Shown here one piece after another: positions 25,667 to 35,353 of a stretch of DNA of 64,000 bases. The position numbers and the translations under genes are program-made. The stretch comes from Aestuariibius sp. HNIBRBA575 (GTDB lineage Bacteria; Pseudomonadota; Alphaproteobacteria; Rhodobacterales; Rhodobacteraceae). The stretch is from the NCBI RefSeq assembly GCF_040932005.1, contig NZ_CP162414.1, positions 2,693,501 to 2,757,500 of the forward strand, read 5' to 3'. The notes below the pieces were generated by a model. That model saw nothing but the letters and a program-made list of their open reading frames with translations. It was not told the origin of the DNA and searched no databases. The first letter of the stretch is position 1; each line of letters starts with the position of its first letter.

Positions 25667-26791
25667 ATGACCACGCTCTTTACCTCACAAAAATTCCGAA
25701 GAACCGCCACGCAAGTATTATTCATTGCCGTGGTCGTTGCGACTATTCTGGCGGTCATCCTTGTCGGGCGCACGAATATCGCAGATCAGGGGATCGCAAC
25801 CGGATTTGGTTTTCTGAGCCAGACCACAGGCTGGCCCGTTAGTTTTTCTATCATCGAAGTCGGGCCACGGTCGACCTATTTACAGGTCTTGTTTGCCGGC
25901 CTGCTGAACACGATGCTTGTGGGGTTCATGACCCTGTTTTTCGCAACGCTGTTGGGGTTGTTTTTGGCGTTGATGCGTATTTCAAACAACGGTTTGATGA
26001 AGCTCGCCGGCACAACCTATGTCGAAATTTTCCGCAACGTGCCCGTCATCCTACAAGTGTTTTTCTGGTATGCGATCCTGACGCATATGCCCGGACCACG
26101 ACAGGCCTATTCTCTTGCCGATATCGCGTTCTTTTCAAACCGGGGCTTGATGCTACCGGCGCCAAGTCTGTCGGGACTGGATATCGTGCTTTTCTTGGGG
26201 GGCTGCGTTGCCATCATCATCGGGGTGAAGGCAACAAAAACCAAACTGCGGGTTCCCTTTGCAGTGTTTGCGATGGTGGTTCTGTTTGCGGCCCTGCTGT
26301 TAACTGGGCGCGCCCCAGATGTGCCGCTCTGGTCTGTTCCAGAACTAAAAGGGCTGCGATTTGTTGGCGGCGTCACCCTGAAACCCGAATTTTCGGCGCT
26401 GTTGATCGGCCTGACCCTGTTTGGCGCTTCCTACATTGGTGAAATCATCCGCGGCGGGCTGATTTCGGTCGACAAAGGCAAGCTGGAAGCCGGGTCTGCA
26501 TTGGGAATGTCATCGTTCCAGATCAACCGCTATATCCGCATTCCTTTGGCGTTTCGCGCGATGCTGCCGTCGCTGTCCAACCAATATATCTGGCTGATGA
26601 AGGGGACAACCGTTGGGATCGCCATCGGATATCCCGACTATTTTGCCATTGTGTCCACATCCATCAACCAATCTGGCCAGACGATGGAACTGTTGGCGCT
26701 GCTGATGGGGGGATTCATCGTCGTGAATTATTCCATCGGTTTTGCGATGAACCTGTTGAATTCACGCCTGAAACTCAAAGGGAGAAGCTAG
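25667..26791 (+). CDS. Amino-acid ABC transporter permease (AapQ-like)
   Basis: 374 residues, the longer permease type found in Aap/Bzt systems. It has many membrane segments and the family motif for coupling to the ATPase (YIGEIIRGGLISVDKGKLEAG, with the EAA-type loop ALGMSSFQINRYIRIPLAFR). An insertion between the first segments (26090-26360) is normal for AapQ. A GGGGG site precedes the ATG. Confidence 0.9.
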   Translation: MTTLFTSQKFRRTATQVLFIAVVVATILAVILVGRTNIADQGIATGFGFLSQTTGWPVSFSIIEVGPRSTYLQVLFAGLLNTMLVGFMTLFFATLLGLFLALMRISNNGLMKLAGTTYVEIFRNVPVILQVFFWYAILTHMPGPRQAYSLADIAFFSNRGLMLPAPSLSGLDIVLFLGGCVAIIIGVKATKTKLRVPFAVFAMVVLFAALLLTGRAPDVPLWSVPELKGLRFVGGVTLKPEFSALLIGLTLFGASYIGEIIRGGLISVDKGKLEAGSALGMSSFQINRYIRIPLAFRAMLPSLSNQYIWLMKGTTVGIAIGYPDYFAIVSTSINQSGQTMELLALLMGGFIVVNYSIGFAMNLLNSRLKLKGRS

Positions 26792-26792
26792 C

Positions 26793-27872
26793 ATGGCTAC
26801 GTCTGTCACCCCGCCATTGCCCAAACAGGGTTTGAGCAGCTGGTTAAAGAAAAACTTCTTTTCCACTTGGCTGAACACAGGGTTCACCATCCTTTTTGGC
26901 GCTCTGATCATTTGGATTTTCGCAAAGCTCACAAACTGGGCGGTCCTAGACGCCATCTGGACCGTCGATAACAAAGAGCATTGCGGCCACGGCGCAGGGG
27001 CCTGTTGGGCCGTGATCCAAGACCGCGGTCGGTTGATCATGTTTGGCCTTTACCCTTACGAAGAACAGTGGCGATCCACCCTCGCTTGCTTGGTTGTGAT
27101 CCTGACGATTGGCCTGTCTTGTTTGCCCTCTTTTTGGTCGATCAAAAAACTGCCGGCCCTCTGGGTGATTGGTTTTGGCGCTTTTGTTTTGTTGATGCGC
27201 GGCGGTTTTGCGGGTTTGCCGCTGGTGACTTCGGAACAATGGGGGGGATTGTCGCTCACGATCTTTATCTTCTCTGCGGTTTTTGTGATTGGCATGCCCC
27301 TCGCTGTGATCTTTGCTTTGGCGCGGCGGTCTAGCCTGCCTGTGATCGCAAAAGGCACGGGGCTGTTCATCGATCTGGTCCGGTCTCTGCCGCTGTTGAC
27401 CATCCTTTTTGCAGCAGCAGTTGTTGTGCCGTTGCTTGTGCCCGATTGGCTTGAGGGCAACAAACTGGGTCGTGTGGTGATTGCCTTTGCGGTGTTCTTT
27501 GCCGTTTACCAAGCCGAAATTATCCGCGCAGGTTTGCAATCCACATCCCAAGGTCAAGAAGAAGCCGCCGTCGCCCTGGGCATGCCCTATTGGTCACTGG
27601 TGGTGGATATCCTATTGCCCCAAGCGTTTCGCAACACCCTGCCCTCTACCATCAACCAAGCGGTCATCACCTTTAAGGAAACGTCGATCGTCACCATCAT
27701 CGGTTTTTTTGAGGTCATGGCATCGGGCAATGCGGCCATTGGCGGTGGCGAATGGACCGAACAATTTGTCGAAGTCTACGTCTTCTTGGCCTTGGTCTAT
27801 TTCGTCTTTGTCTTTGGCCTGTCGCGCTATGGCGCATGGCTGGAAAACAGAATGAGGGTTGGGCATGCTTGA
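26793..27872 (+). CDS. Amino-acid ABC transporter permease (AapM-like)
   Basis: 359 residues with several membrane segments and the EAA loop AALGMPYWSLVVDILLPQAFRN preceded by AEIIRAGLQSTSQGQEEA. It pairs with the preceding permease to form the channel. It starts one base after the previous stop with AGGGAGAAG upstream and overlaps the following ATPase gene by 8 bases. Confidence 0.9.
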   Translation: MATSVTPPLPKQGLSSWLKKNFFSTWLNTGFTILFGALIIWIFAKLTNWAVLDAIWTVDNKEHCGHGAGACWAVIQDRGRLIMFGLYPYEEQWRSTLACLVVILTIGLSCLPSFWSIKKLPALWVIGFGAFVLLMRGGFAGLPLVTSEQWGGLSLTIFIFSAVFVIGMPLAVIFALARRSSLPVIAKGTGLFIDLVRSLPLLTILFAAAVVVPLLVPDWLEGNKLGRVVIAFAVFFAVYQAEIIRAGLQSTSQGQEEAAVALGMPYWSLVVDILLPQAFRNTLPSTINQAVITFKETSIVTIIGFFEVMASGNAAIGGGEWTEQFVEVYVFLALVYFVFVFGLSRYGAWLENRMRVGHA

Positions 27873-28602
27873 GGCTGCAATTTCGGTTAAATCCGTAAAC
27901 AAATATTATGGCACACATCATGCCCTAAAAGGGATCGATCTGGATGTGCCACAGGGGCAAACGCTGGTGATTTGCGGGCCTTCTGGGTCCGGAAAATCCA
28001 CGTTGATCCGCACCATGAACGGGCTTGAAACCATCGCGTCGGGTCAGCTTAGGGTGTTGGGCATGGATATCGCCGATGACGCCAGAAATCTGGATGCCGT
28101 GCGCAAAAAGGTTGGCATGGTGTTTCAGAACTTCAACCTATTTCCGCATCTGACAATTCTGGAAAACTGCACCCTGCCGCAAATCCGGTCTGTGGGCCGT
28201 GACCGCGCGGCCGCAATGGATGAGGCAATGGATCAGCTGAAAAAGATGCATGTCGACATCCATGCGGACAAATATCCCGATCAATTGTCCGGTGGCCAAA
28301 AGCAACGCGTGGCCCTCGCGCGTGCGCTTTGTCTGAAACCAGAGGTGATGCTGTTTGACGAACCCACATCTGCACTGGACCCTGAAATGATTTCAGAGGT
28401 GTTGGATGTGATGCAGGATCTGGCCAAAGAAAACATGACCATCGTCTGTGTGACCCACGAAATGGGTTTTGCCCAAGCCGTGGCGGATTCTGTTTTGTTG
28501 ATGGCGGATGGCGAAATCGTCGAACAGGGCACGCCGGATCAGATGTTTAACAGCCCCCAGCACGCGATCACCCGTCAGTTCATGGATGTGGTCAAGAAAT
28601 GA
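27865..28602 (+). CDS. Amino-acid ABC transporter ATPase, copy 1 (AapP-like)
   Basis: About 245 residues. Walker [14 protein letters not shown]-loop MVFQNFNLFPH, signature LSGGQKQRVALARAL, Walker [15 protein letters not shown] and switch VTHEMGF are all intact. It energises uptake by the two upstream permeases. The ATG at 27865 overlaps the permease stop. A second, very similar ATPase lies 950 bases downstream. Confidence 0.93.
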   Translation: MLEAAISVKSVNKYYGTHHALKGIDLDVPQGQTLVICGPSGSGKSTLIRTMNGLETIASGQLRVLGMDIADDARNLDAVRKKVGMVFQNFNLFPHLTILENCTLPQIRSVGRDRAAAMDEAMDQLKKMHVDIHADKYPDQLSGGQKQRVALARALCLKPEVMLFDEPTSALDPEMISEVLDVMQDLAKENMTIVCVTHEMGFAQAVADSVLLMADGEIVEQGTPDQMFNSPQHAITRQFMDVVKK

Positions 28603-29537
28603 CCGCCCCTGACCAGCCCCGCTATATTTCGCGCGCGGATTTCGACAGGCCAATCGACTGGCTAAGCTTGACCGAAGCCTTAAAGGCTGGGCATCGCTTG
28701 CCAAAAGCGCGGGTCGAGGATGTGTTTTTGGGCGAACAAGGCAGCTCTTTGCTGAGCCGGTCCGCATGGATCGACGGGCTTGGATTTGGTGTCAAAAGCG
28801 TGACGGTTTTTGCACAAAACCCGGCGCAAGGTTTGCCATCCGTCCAAGGGGCCATGTTGCTATTTGACCCGGCCCATGGCGGTCTGCGCGCCGTGATTGA
28901 TAGCGGTCTGGTCACGGATCTGAAAACCGCCGCTGACAGTGCGCTTGGGGCGCGTTATCTGGCGCGACCAGACAGCGAAACGATGTTGGTGATCGGGGCG
29001 GGTGCTGTGGCAGGCAATGTGATTTCGGCCTATGCGCAATTGTTCCCATCCCTGCGGCACATTTCGATTTGGAACCGCACCCATGCCAAAGCCGAGGCGT
29101 TGGCCCAATCTGTGACCAGCGATCAGCTGCGCGTGACTGCGATCCAGGATCTGCCACAGGCGGCATCGCATTCTGACATCATCGTCACCGCGACCATGTC
29201 GATCACCCCAATTTTATTGGGCGATTGGGTGCAGCCGGGCACACATGTCGACCTGATCGGCGCATTCCGCGCGGAAATGCGCGAAGCAGATGATGCATTG
29301 CTGCAAAAGGGGCGCATCTTTGTGGATAGCCGCGACACCACCATCCACCATATCGGGGAACTCAAAATCCCGATTGCCGCAGGGGTTATTTCCCGCGCCG
29401 ATGTTCTGGCCGACTTTTACGACTTTGCTGATGGTTACGCCGGTCGAACCTCTGCGCAGGACATTACCATCTTTAAGAACGGCGGTGGGGCGCATCTGGA
29501 TGTCATGACGGCCGACGCCATTCTGGACGCCATATAA
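28599..29537 (+). CDS. Ornithine cyclodeaminase / mu-crystallin family enzyme
   Basis: 312 residues with an intact Rossmann nucleotide site ([15 protein letters not shown]) and the substrate-side lysine in FGVKSVTVF. Family members include ornithine and lysine cyclodeaminases, alanine dehydrogenase and delta1-pyrroline-2-carboxylate reductases. The start overlaps the ATPase stop as ATGA. With an enolase-superfamily enzyme in the same operon, the reductase role (imine to L-proline) is attractive but unproved. Confidence 0.88.
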   Translation: MTAPDQPRYISRADFDRPIDWLSLTEALKAGHRLPKARVEDVFLGEQGSSLLSRSAWIDGLGFGVKSVTVFAQNPAQGLPSVQGAMLLFDPAHGGLRAVIDSGLVTDLKTAADSALGARYLARPDSETMLVIGAGAVAGNVISAYAQLFPSLRHISIWNRTHAKAEALAQSVTSDQLRVTAIQDLPQAASHSDIIVTATMSITPILLGDWVQPGTHVDLIGAFRAEMREADDALLQKGRIFVDSRDTTIHHIGELKIPIAAGVISRADVLADFYDFADGYAGRTSAQDITIFKNGGGAHLDVMTADAILDAI

Positions 29538-29548
29538 TGGGGGGAAAT

Positions 29549-30304
29549 ATGCCTGAACATTCACAACAGGAACCAGCCGTAAAAATCGTAAGAATGCACA
29601 AATTCTATGGCACATTTCACGCGCTCAAAGACATCAACCTGAATGTCGCCAAAGGGGAACGCTTGGTGATTTGCGGGCCGTCAGGTTCGGGCAAATCCAC
29701 GTTGATCCGATGCATCAATGCGCTTGAAGACTTTCAAATTGGGTCCGTCAATGTTCTGGGGACAGAACTTGATGATGATCTGGACCATATCGAAGCGATC
29801 CGCCGCGAGGCTGGGATGGTGTTCCAACATTTCAATCTGTTCCCCCATATGACGATCCTTGAAAATTGCGTTCTAGCGCCGATGATCGTGCGCAGTATCC
29901 CGCGCCCACAAGCAGAGAAAACCGCGCTTAAGCATTTGGAAAAAGTACGAATTCTGGACCAAGCGCAGAAATATCCGGGGGAATTGTCGGGGGGGCAGCA
30001 ACAGCGCGTTGCCATCGCGCGTGCACTGTGCATGGACCCGGAAATCCTATTGTTTGACGAACCCACATCCGCCCTTGACCCCGAAATGATCGCAGAGGTT
30101 CTGGACGTGATGGTCAGCCTCGCAAAAGAAGGGATCACCATGCTTTGTGTGACCCATGAAATGGGCTTTGCCCGAGAGGTCGCCGATCGCGTCATCTTTA
30201 TGGCGGATGGGCAAATCCTAGAAGAAGCCAAACCAGATACGTTTTTTGACAGCCCCCAACATGACCGCGCTAAGGCGTTTCTTGAGCAGGTCATTGGGCA
30301 TTAA
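29549..30304 (+). CDS. Amino-acid ABC transporter ATPase, copy 2
   Basis: About 251 residues with all ABC motifs intact: [51 protein letters not shown] and VTHEMGF. GGGGGG lies just upstream of the ATG at 29549; an in-frame ATG at 29537 is less likely. It shares most of its core with the first ATPase, but no second permease set is present. It may substitute for, or form a mixed dimer with, copy 1. Confidence 0.92.
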   Translation: MPEHSQQEPAVKIVRMHKFYGTFHALKDINLNVAKGERLVICGPSGSGKSTLIRCINALEDFQIGSVNVLGTELDDDLDHIEAIRREAGMVFQHFNLFPHMTILENCVLAPMIVRSIPRPQAEKTALKHLEKVRILDQAQKYPGELSGGQQQRVAIARALCMDPEILLFDEPTSALDPEMIAEVLDVMVSLAKEGITMLCVTHEMGFAREVADRVIFMADGQILEEAKPDTFFDSPQHDRAKAFLEQVIGH

Positions 30305-30321
30305 TCAATCCAGAGAGAGCC

Positions 30322-31275
30322 ATGATAACTGATCAAGCCCCGAGCCATTCAACCCATGACGCCGAACGTGACACGCGAAATGACACCATAAAAATCTATG
30401 TGAACGGGCAAATTGTGCCCAAGGCCGACGCCGTTGTTTCTGTGTATGATAGCGGCTTTATGCTGGGTGATGGCATGTGGGAAGGCATGCGACTTTATGA
30501 TGGGCAATGGGCGTTTTTTGATGAACACATGGACCGGCTGTTTAATTCGCTGAAATCAGTGTCGATCCAGCTGGATATGACCCCCGACGACATTAAGGAT
30601 GTGCTCAATCGCACCGCGGCGGCCAATGAAATGACGTCGGACGCACATTGCCGCCTGATGATCACCCGTGGCCGTAAATCCAAACCGTTTCAGCATCCGG
30701 GGCTTAGTAAGTTCGGCCCTACCGTTGTGGCAATCATCGAACATTCAAAACCCGCAGAAACGCTGCTAAAGAGCGGCATTCGTTTGGCAACCGTCTCACA
30801 GGTGCGCGGTCTGCCCATGAGTCAGGACGCCAAATACAACAGCCATTCCAAGCTAAACTGCGTCATCGGCAGTTTGCAGGCCGAACAGGCCGGCGCGGAC
30901 GAAGCTCTGATGCTGGATCCGCATGGGTTCGTAAACACGACAAATGCCTGCAATTTCTTTATCGTGCGCCGTGGCGAGGTTTGGACCTCTACCGGGGATT
31001 ATTGCATGAACGGTGTGACCCGCCAAAAAGTCATCGATTTGTGCCACGCAAACGGTATCCCACTCAAAGAAAAGAATTATTCTTTGTACGAAGCCTATGG
31101 CGCGGACGAAGCGTTTTTGACCGGAACGTTCGGCGCGCAGACACCTGTCGCAGAAATTGACGGCAAACCAATTGGCACCAAAGTTGGCGCCGGGCCGATA
31201 ACATTGAAAATTCGCGACCTATACAAAGAATTGGTCGCAGCAAATGTTGCATCTCAAAAGACTGCTCAAGCATGA
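30322..31275 (+). CDS. Class IV PLP aminotransferase
   Basis: 317 residues of the branched-chain / D-amino acid aminotransferase fold. The N-terminal YVNGQIVPKADAVVSVYDSGFMLGDG is typical. The PLP lysine is in NSHSKLNCVIG, and the phosphate-binding region is NTTNACNFFIV and GVTRQKV. Possible activities are branched-chain, D-amino acid or related transamination. AGAGAG lies before the ATG. It closes the GntR-led cluster and would supply the amino-group transfer step for an imported amino acid. Confidence 0.88.
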   Translation: MITDQAPSHSTHDAERDTRNDTIKIYVNGQIVPKADAVVSVYDSGFMLGDGMWEGMRLYDGQWAFFDEHMDRLFNSLKSVSIQLDMTPDDIKDVLNRTAAANEMTSDAHCRLMITRGRKSKPFQHPGLSKFGPTVVAIIEHSKPAETLLKSGIRLATVSQVRGLPMSQDAKYNSHSKLNCVIGSLQAEQAGADEALMLDPHGFVNTTNACNFFIVRRGEVWTSTGDYCMNGVTRQKVIDLCHANGIPLKEKNYSLYEAYGADEAFLTGTFGAQTPVAEIDGKPIGTKVGAGPITLKIRDLYKELVAANVASQKTAQA

Positions 31276-31978
31276 TCTGAGCGGGAATGGTGGTAGGCGA
31301 TAGGGCAATGCAAAATAGACAGGATGTTGTTGCGCGGGCGGATTGAAACGGGTTCGTGCCGCGCTAAACGCACTGTCATCTTTCCTCGCTCCTTTAAGCA
31401 GAATTGATCTGGTTATGCTGACACATAGCAAAGCACAGTCACGCCTAGGTCTAGGCAGCTATGGTCGGCCAAAAATGACTGTTAAGTTGAACGAGACCGG
31501 CCTGAATGTTGGCCATCTTAGTGTTGGTGGTCTGATACTACAGAACGACATATCTGTGGTTAGCACCCACAAACACAATGTAACCACTGCACCCGATCAC
31601 AAGTTCAACACAGTTTCCAACCAACTGGATCGTGACTGCAGCACTGATCAACAAAACCAGAATCTGGCAGGAGACATCAATCATGTCTGGTCGCCCGAAG
31701 ATTGGATATACTTGGCTGTGATCCTGAACCTAACTCTGACAGCGCAGGACGCAACGGGTTGCCGACCAAACATTTGCGCTGTCTCGGCACAATGACCACT
31801 AGCAAAACACTCATAGCTGAGACCATGTACAGACCGTTTTGTTCGATCACATAACCGCCCTTAATCTGTCGGGCTTTGTATTTTCTCTGCCTAAAAAAGA
31901 GACGGTGCAAACAAAAATTGAACTTCCCAGTGGCGATATGTACATTAAATGTGAATAAAACGCTGAGGAATTACAGGT
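31276..31978. other. Intergenic region holding a decayed insertion sequence
   Basis: 703 bases between the aminotransferase and a winged-helix regulator. The central part is an IS3-type transposase fragment, listed separately. The outer parts (31276-31399 and 31733-31978) contain no supported gene; no terminal inverted repeat of the element could be found by eye. Confidence 0.55.
31400..31732 (+). pseudogene. IS3-family transposase (OrfB) fragment
   Basis: The translated frame contains GSYGRPKM, LNVGHLSVGGLI, KFNTVSNQLDRD, AGDINHVW and WIYLAVILNL. These follow the order of OrfB of IS3-group elements (SYGRPRM, VGRRRVGRLM, FNIAPNLLDRDF, AGDISYVW, WLYLAVILDL). The D in AGDI is the first catalytic aspartate (codon at 31673). 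The remaining DDE domain and OrfA are absent and several conserved residues are changed, so it is a decayed remnant marking past insertion next to the catabolic cluster. Confidence 0.75.
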
Positions 31979-32500
31979 ATGAGCGATCAAAACTTCCCCC
32001 AAAGACGAATCGTGTCTTCCCGTCATTTGGCAGATGGGGAAAACTGGGAAGCGTCTGAAATCGAATATGGCATGATCATTGCCTATAATGCGTTTTCGCG
32101 TTGGATGACCCGTTGCATGTCGGCCGCCGGCAATACGGATCTGACACCGTTGGAAATTCTGGTGCTGCATAACACCAATCACCGCGGGCGCGACAAACGG
32201 CTGACCGACATTTGTTTTCTCCTCAACATTGAGGATACGCACACCGTGAATTATGCCCTGCGCAAATTGCTAAAGATGGAGCTTCTTGTTTCACAAAAAC
32301 GGGGCAAAGAAGTCTTTTACAGCACCTCACCCAGCGGCGAAACATTATGCGAAGCTTACCGCGAAATGCGGGATCGCTGTTTCATTGATGGGCTGTCCCG
32401 GTTGGGTATGAATGGCGACGAAATGCGCGAAATCGCAGCAAGCCTGCGCGCCCTGTCCGGCCAATATGATCAGGCCAGCAGGGCGGCAGCGTCGCTTTAG
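31979..32500 (+). CDS. Winged-helix (MarR-like) transcriptional regulator
   Basis: 173 residues. The central part is a winged helix with recognition elements LTPLEILVLHNT and NIEDTHTVNYALRKLLKMELLVSQKRGKEVFY. It matches MarR-related winged-helix proteins I know from Rhodobacterales. It is convergent with the TRAP permease gene (4-base overlap of ends) and is the nearest regulator to the TRAP/oxoprolinase genes, so it may control them. Confidence 0.8.
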   Translation: MSDQNFPQRRIVSSRHLADGENWEASEIEYGMIIAYNAFSRWMTRCMSAAGNTDLTPLEILVLHNTNHRGRDKRLTDICFLLNIEDTHTVNYALRKLLKMELLVSQKRGKEVFYSTSPSGETLCEAYREMRDRCFIDGLSRLGMNGDEMREIAASLRALSGQYDQASRAAASL

Positions 32501-33801
32501 CTCGACATAAATGTCGGCAAAAAGGTGACGATCTGCGGGAAGAAGCAGATCAGAAAAACACCGAGCAAAAGCAGCAAAAAGAACGGAAATGCGGCTTTTG
32601 CGATGCGTAAGATGTCGATGCCCGTCAGGCCTTGGATCACGAATAGGTTGAACCCAACGGGTGGGGTGATCTGGCTCATCTCAACCACAATCACGAGGTA
32701 AATCCCGAACCAAATGGGATCAATTCCGACGGCTTGTACCATGGGCATGATGATCGATGTTGTTAGGACGATGACGGAAATTCCATCCAGAAAACAGCCC
32801 AGAATGATAAAGAAAATCGTCAAAGCCACAAGCAGCGCGGACACGGATAGGTTCATGTCAGCGATCCATGCCGCTAGATTACGCGGCAGACCGGTGAACC
32901 CCATCGAAACGGATAAAAACGCCGCGCCAAGCAGGATCAGGGCGATCATACAGGATGTCCGCGTTGCCGACATAACGGCGTCGCCAAACAGTTTCCAACT
33001 AAACGCGCCCGACGTCCAGGCAAGGATCGTCGCCAACACAACGCCCAGCGCAGCCGCATCCGTTGGCGATGCCAACCCGCCGTAAATGGACCCAATGACC
33101 CCCCCAATAAGAAGCGCAACAGGGATCAGGCGCCGCGAGGCTTTGAATTTTTCGCGCAGCGTAAATGTTTCGTCGATCGTTGGGATCAGGCCGGGATTCA
33201 TCCACGCACGCACCGCAACATAGCTGGCAAACAGCGTCATCAGCATGATCCCCGGCAGGATCGCCGCAATAAACAACCGGGCAATGGATTGCTCTGTTGC
33301 CACGCCGTAAACGATCAGGATGATTGATGGCGGGATTAACAATCCCAGCGTCGCTGACCCGGCCAACGTGCCCAAAATCAAGCTTTCAGGATAGCCGCGC
33401 TTTGTCAGCTCTGGCACAGACATCCGGCCAATCGTCGCCGCTGTTGCCGCCGAAGACCCCGAAACCGCCGCGAAAATGGCGCAGCCAAACACATTCACAT
33501 GCAACAACCGCCCCGGCGCGCGACTTAGCCACGGGACAAGCCCCGTGAACATGTCATCGCTCATACGCGATCGCAGCAATATTTCCCCCATCAGGATAAA
33601 CAATGGCAACGCGGTCAGCGCCCAGCTATGGGAATGGCCCCAAAAAGTGGATGCCAACACCAAACCCGACGGCGCATTTGAGAAAAACACCAGCCCCGTC
33701 AGGCCGACAAGCGACAGTGATATGGCCACCCAGACGCCACTGGCCAGCAATGCAATCAGAAGCCCAAGCAGAACCGCGCCGATTATTGGATCAGACATCA
33801 T
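32497..33801 (-). CDS. TRAP transporter large permease (DctM type)
   Basis: 434 residues, hydrophobic throughout with about 12 membrane segments. Typical features are GEILLRSRMSDDMFTGLVPWLSR near the N terminus, the SGSSAATAATIG motif and QITPPVGFNLFVIQG near the C terminus. It forms the sodium-driven translocation channel. The start overlaps the small-subunit stop as TAATG. Confidence 0.93.
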   Translation of the reverse strand: MMSDPIIGAVLLGLLIALLASGVWVAISLSLVGLTGLVFFSNAPSGLVLASTFWGHSHSWALTALPLFILMGEILLRSRMSDDMFTGLVPWLSRAPGRLLHVNVFGCAIFAAVSGSSAATAATIGRMSVPELTKRGYPESLILGTLAGSATLGLLIPPSIILIVYGVATEQSIARLFIAAILPGIMLMTLFASYVAVRAWMNPGLIPTIDETFTLREKFKASRRLIPVALLIGGVIGSIYGGLASPTDAAALGVVLATILAWTSGAFSWKLFGDAVMSATRTSCMIALILLGAAFLSVSMGFTGLPRNLAAWIADMNLSVSALLVALTIFFIILGCFLDGISVIVLTTSIIMPMVQAVGIDPIWFGIYLVIVVEMSQITPPVGFNLFVIQGLTGIDILRIAKAAFPFFLLLLLGVFLICFFPQIVTFLPTFMSS

Positions 33802-34325
33802 TATACCTCGCCCGGTGTCGACAAAATGGGCGCGCGTGCGGCCAGCAGTTCAACCAATGTATGGAGTATGGCAATCAGCAAAAGTGCGATACCAAACGCA
33901 GCCACGCTCTGAGGTAGCCAAAGCGGTACGGGTATGATGCCATTCGAAACATCCCCATAGTGAATGCTCTCTGCGACCAGTGACGCCATGAAAAAAGCCG
34001 CGTAACCAATGATGGCAGTTGTGATGAGCAACACAAACAATTCTGCAACAAACTGGGCCCGTTGGGACAGTCGTGACACCACCAGATTGACCCGGATGTG
34101 GCCGCCAGCACGCAGCGTATGCGCCATCGCAAGGAACGTAGCACCCGCGAGCATAAAGCCAGAGAAGTCAGCATAAGAGGGGATCGTCGAAGGAAGAACG
34201 CCGGGGGCGAAGCGGCCAAAGGCGTTCAGGCAGATTTGTGCAGAGATCAGCAAGCAAATACACAAGATCAACCCACCCGCGATCATGCCACAAATGTCGT
34301 ATAATTTTTGAAGTAAGCGAGACAT
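33801..34325 (-). CDS. TRAP transporter small permease (DctQ type)
   Basis: About 174 residues with four membrane segments, the DctQ layout (GGLILCICLLISAQICLNAFGR, MAHTLRAGGHIRVNLV). The start at 34325 gives the usual length; an upstream open frame extends through the intergenic terminator and is rejected. It couples by stop/start overlap with the large permease. Confidence 0.85.
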   Translation of the reverse strand: MSRLLQKLYDICGMIAGGLILCICLLISAQICLNAFGRFAPGVLPSTIPSYADFSGFMLAGATFLAMAHTLRAGGHIRVNLVVSRLSQRAQFVAELFVLLITTAIIGYAAFFMASLVAESIHYGDVSNGIIPVPLWLPQSVAAFGIALLLIAILHTLVELLAARAPILSTPGEV

Positions 34326-34344
34326 CGCACCGGCGTCCTTTTGG

Positions 34345-34384
34345 TCAAAAAACTGGCCGCTACCGTAAATGATAGCGGCCAGTT
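34345..34384 (-). terminator. Intrinsic terminator between TRAP binding-protein gene and permease genes
   Basis: Perfect 12-base arms (AACTGGCCGCTA and TAGCGGCCAGTT) with a 10-base loop, followed on the minus strand by six T. It sits 10 bases after the binding-protein gene and 20 before the small permease start. Confidence 0.9.
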
Positions 34385-34393
34385 CAGGGAGTT

Positions 34394-35353
34394 TTAGTTT
34401 TGGTATGCGTTCAAAACGGTCCGGGCGCCATCTGATGCCGCAGCGTCCCAAGTGCCCAACATTGTTTCACCGATGCCTTGCAGGCCTTCGATCAGACCCG
34501 CGCTGGGTTCGTAAACAATGATGCCATTTTCAGCGAGCGCGGCTGTCATGCTCTCAGCTTCGGCGGCGGACATGTCCCAACCGCGGGTTTCAGCGGCCTC
34601 TGCGGCGGCCAAAACGGCGGCTTGGGTGTCGGCATCCAGACCGTCAAACATACGTTTGTTGACGACCACGATGTTTTTGGGAACCCAGGCATTGATCGGC
34701 GTATAATGCGTCACAAAATCCCATGCAGTTGAATTCACCCCGGTTGACGGGGATGTAATCATCGCTTCGACCTGACCCGTGGCAAAGGCCTGTGGGATGT
34801 TTGAGGCTTCGATCTGCACGGGCGCGGCCCCTGCAAGGGTTGCGAATTCTTCCAATGCGGCGTTATAGGCCCGGAAACGCAGGCCGTTCAGATCGTCCAC
34901 CGTTGCGATTTCACCATTCGTATAAAGCCCCTGTGCCGGCCATGGCACGGAAAACAGCGGCATCAGACCTTGTTCAGCCAACAGGTCAGTGATGACAGGT
35001 TTTTGTGCGGCCCACAGACGTGCAGCATCGTCATAGCTGGTGGCGACAAACGGTTGGCTGTCCACACCAAAGGCGAGATCTTCGTTTGACAAACGGGACA
35101 GGAAAAATTCGCCTAGCGGAACCGAACGGTTGCGAATGGCGCCTTTGATTTCCGCATGTGGGAACAGCGATCCAGCAGAGTGAAGCGTAATATCCAGCCC
35201 CCCATCCGTGGCTGCGCGGACATCATCGGCGAATTGCGCAATGTTCTGAGTGTGGAATGTGCTGTCACCATAGGGTGTTGGCATGTCCCAGTTTTGCGCC
35301 GTGGCGACCTGTGCACACAAAAGAGCAGCGGCACCAAAGATGAAGTGTTTCAT
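34394..35353 (-). CDS. TRAP transporter substrate-binding protein (DctP type)
   Basis: 319 residues with a signal peptide (MKHFIFGAAALLCAQVATAQ) and the DctP fold. The conserved arginine region is seen in NDLRFRAYN, which normally pairs with the substrate carboxylate. GGGAGAAA lies upstream of the ATG at 35353; earlier in-frame ATGs lie in the divergent promoter. Its divergent neighbour, a fused oxoprolinase-type enzyme, suggests a cyclic amide such as 5-oxoproline or a hydantoin as substrate, which is inference. Confidence 0.88.
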   Translation of the reverse strand: MKHFIFGAAALLCAQVATAQNWDMPTPYGDSTFHTQNIAQFADDVRAATDGGLDITLHSAGSLFPHAEIKGAIRNRSVPLGEFFLSRLSNEDLAFGVDSQPFVATSYDDAARLWAAQKPVITDLLAEQGLMPLFSVPWPAQGLYTNGEIATVDDLNGLRFRAYNAALEEFATLAGAAPVQIEASNIPQAFATGQVEAMITSPSTGVNSTAWDFVTHYTPINAWVPKNIVVVNKRMFDGLDADTQAAVLAAAEAAETRGWDMSAAEAESMTAALAENGIIVYEPSAGLIEGLQGIGETMLGTWDAAASDGARTVLNAYQN

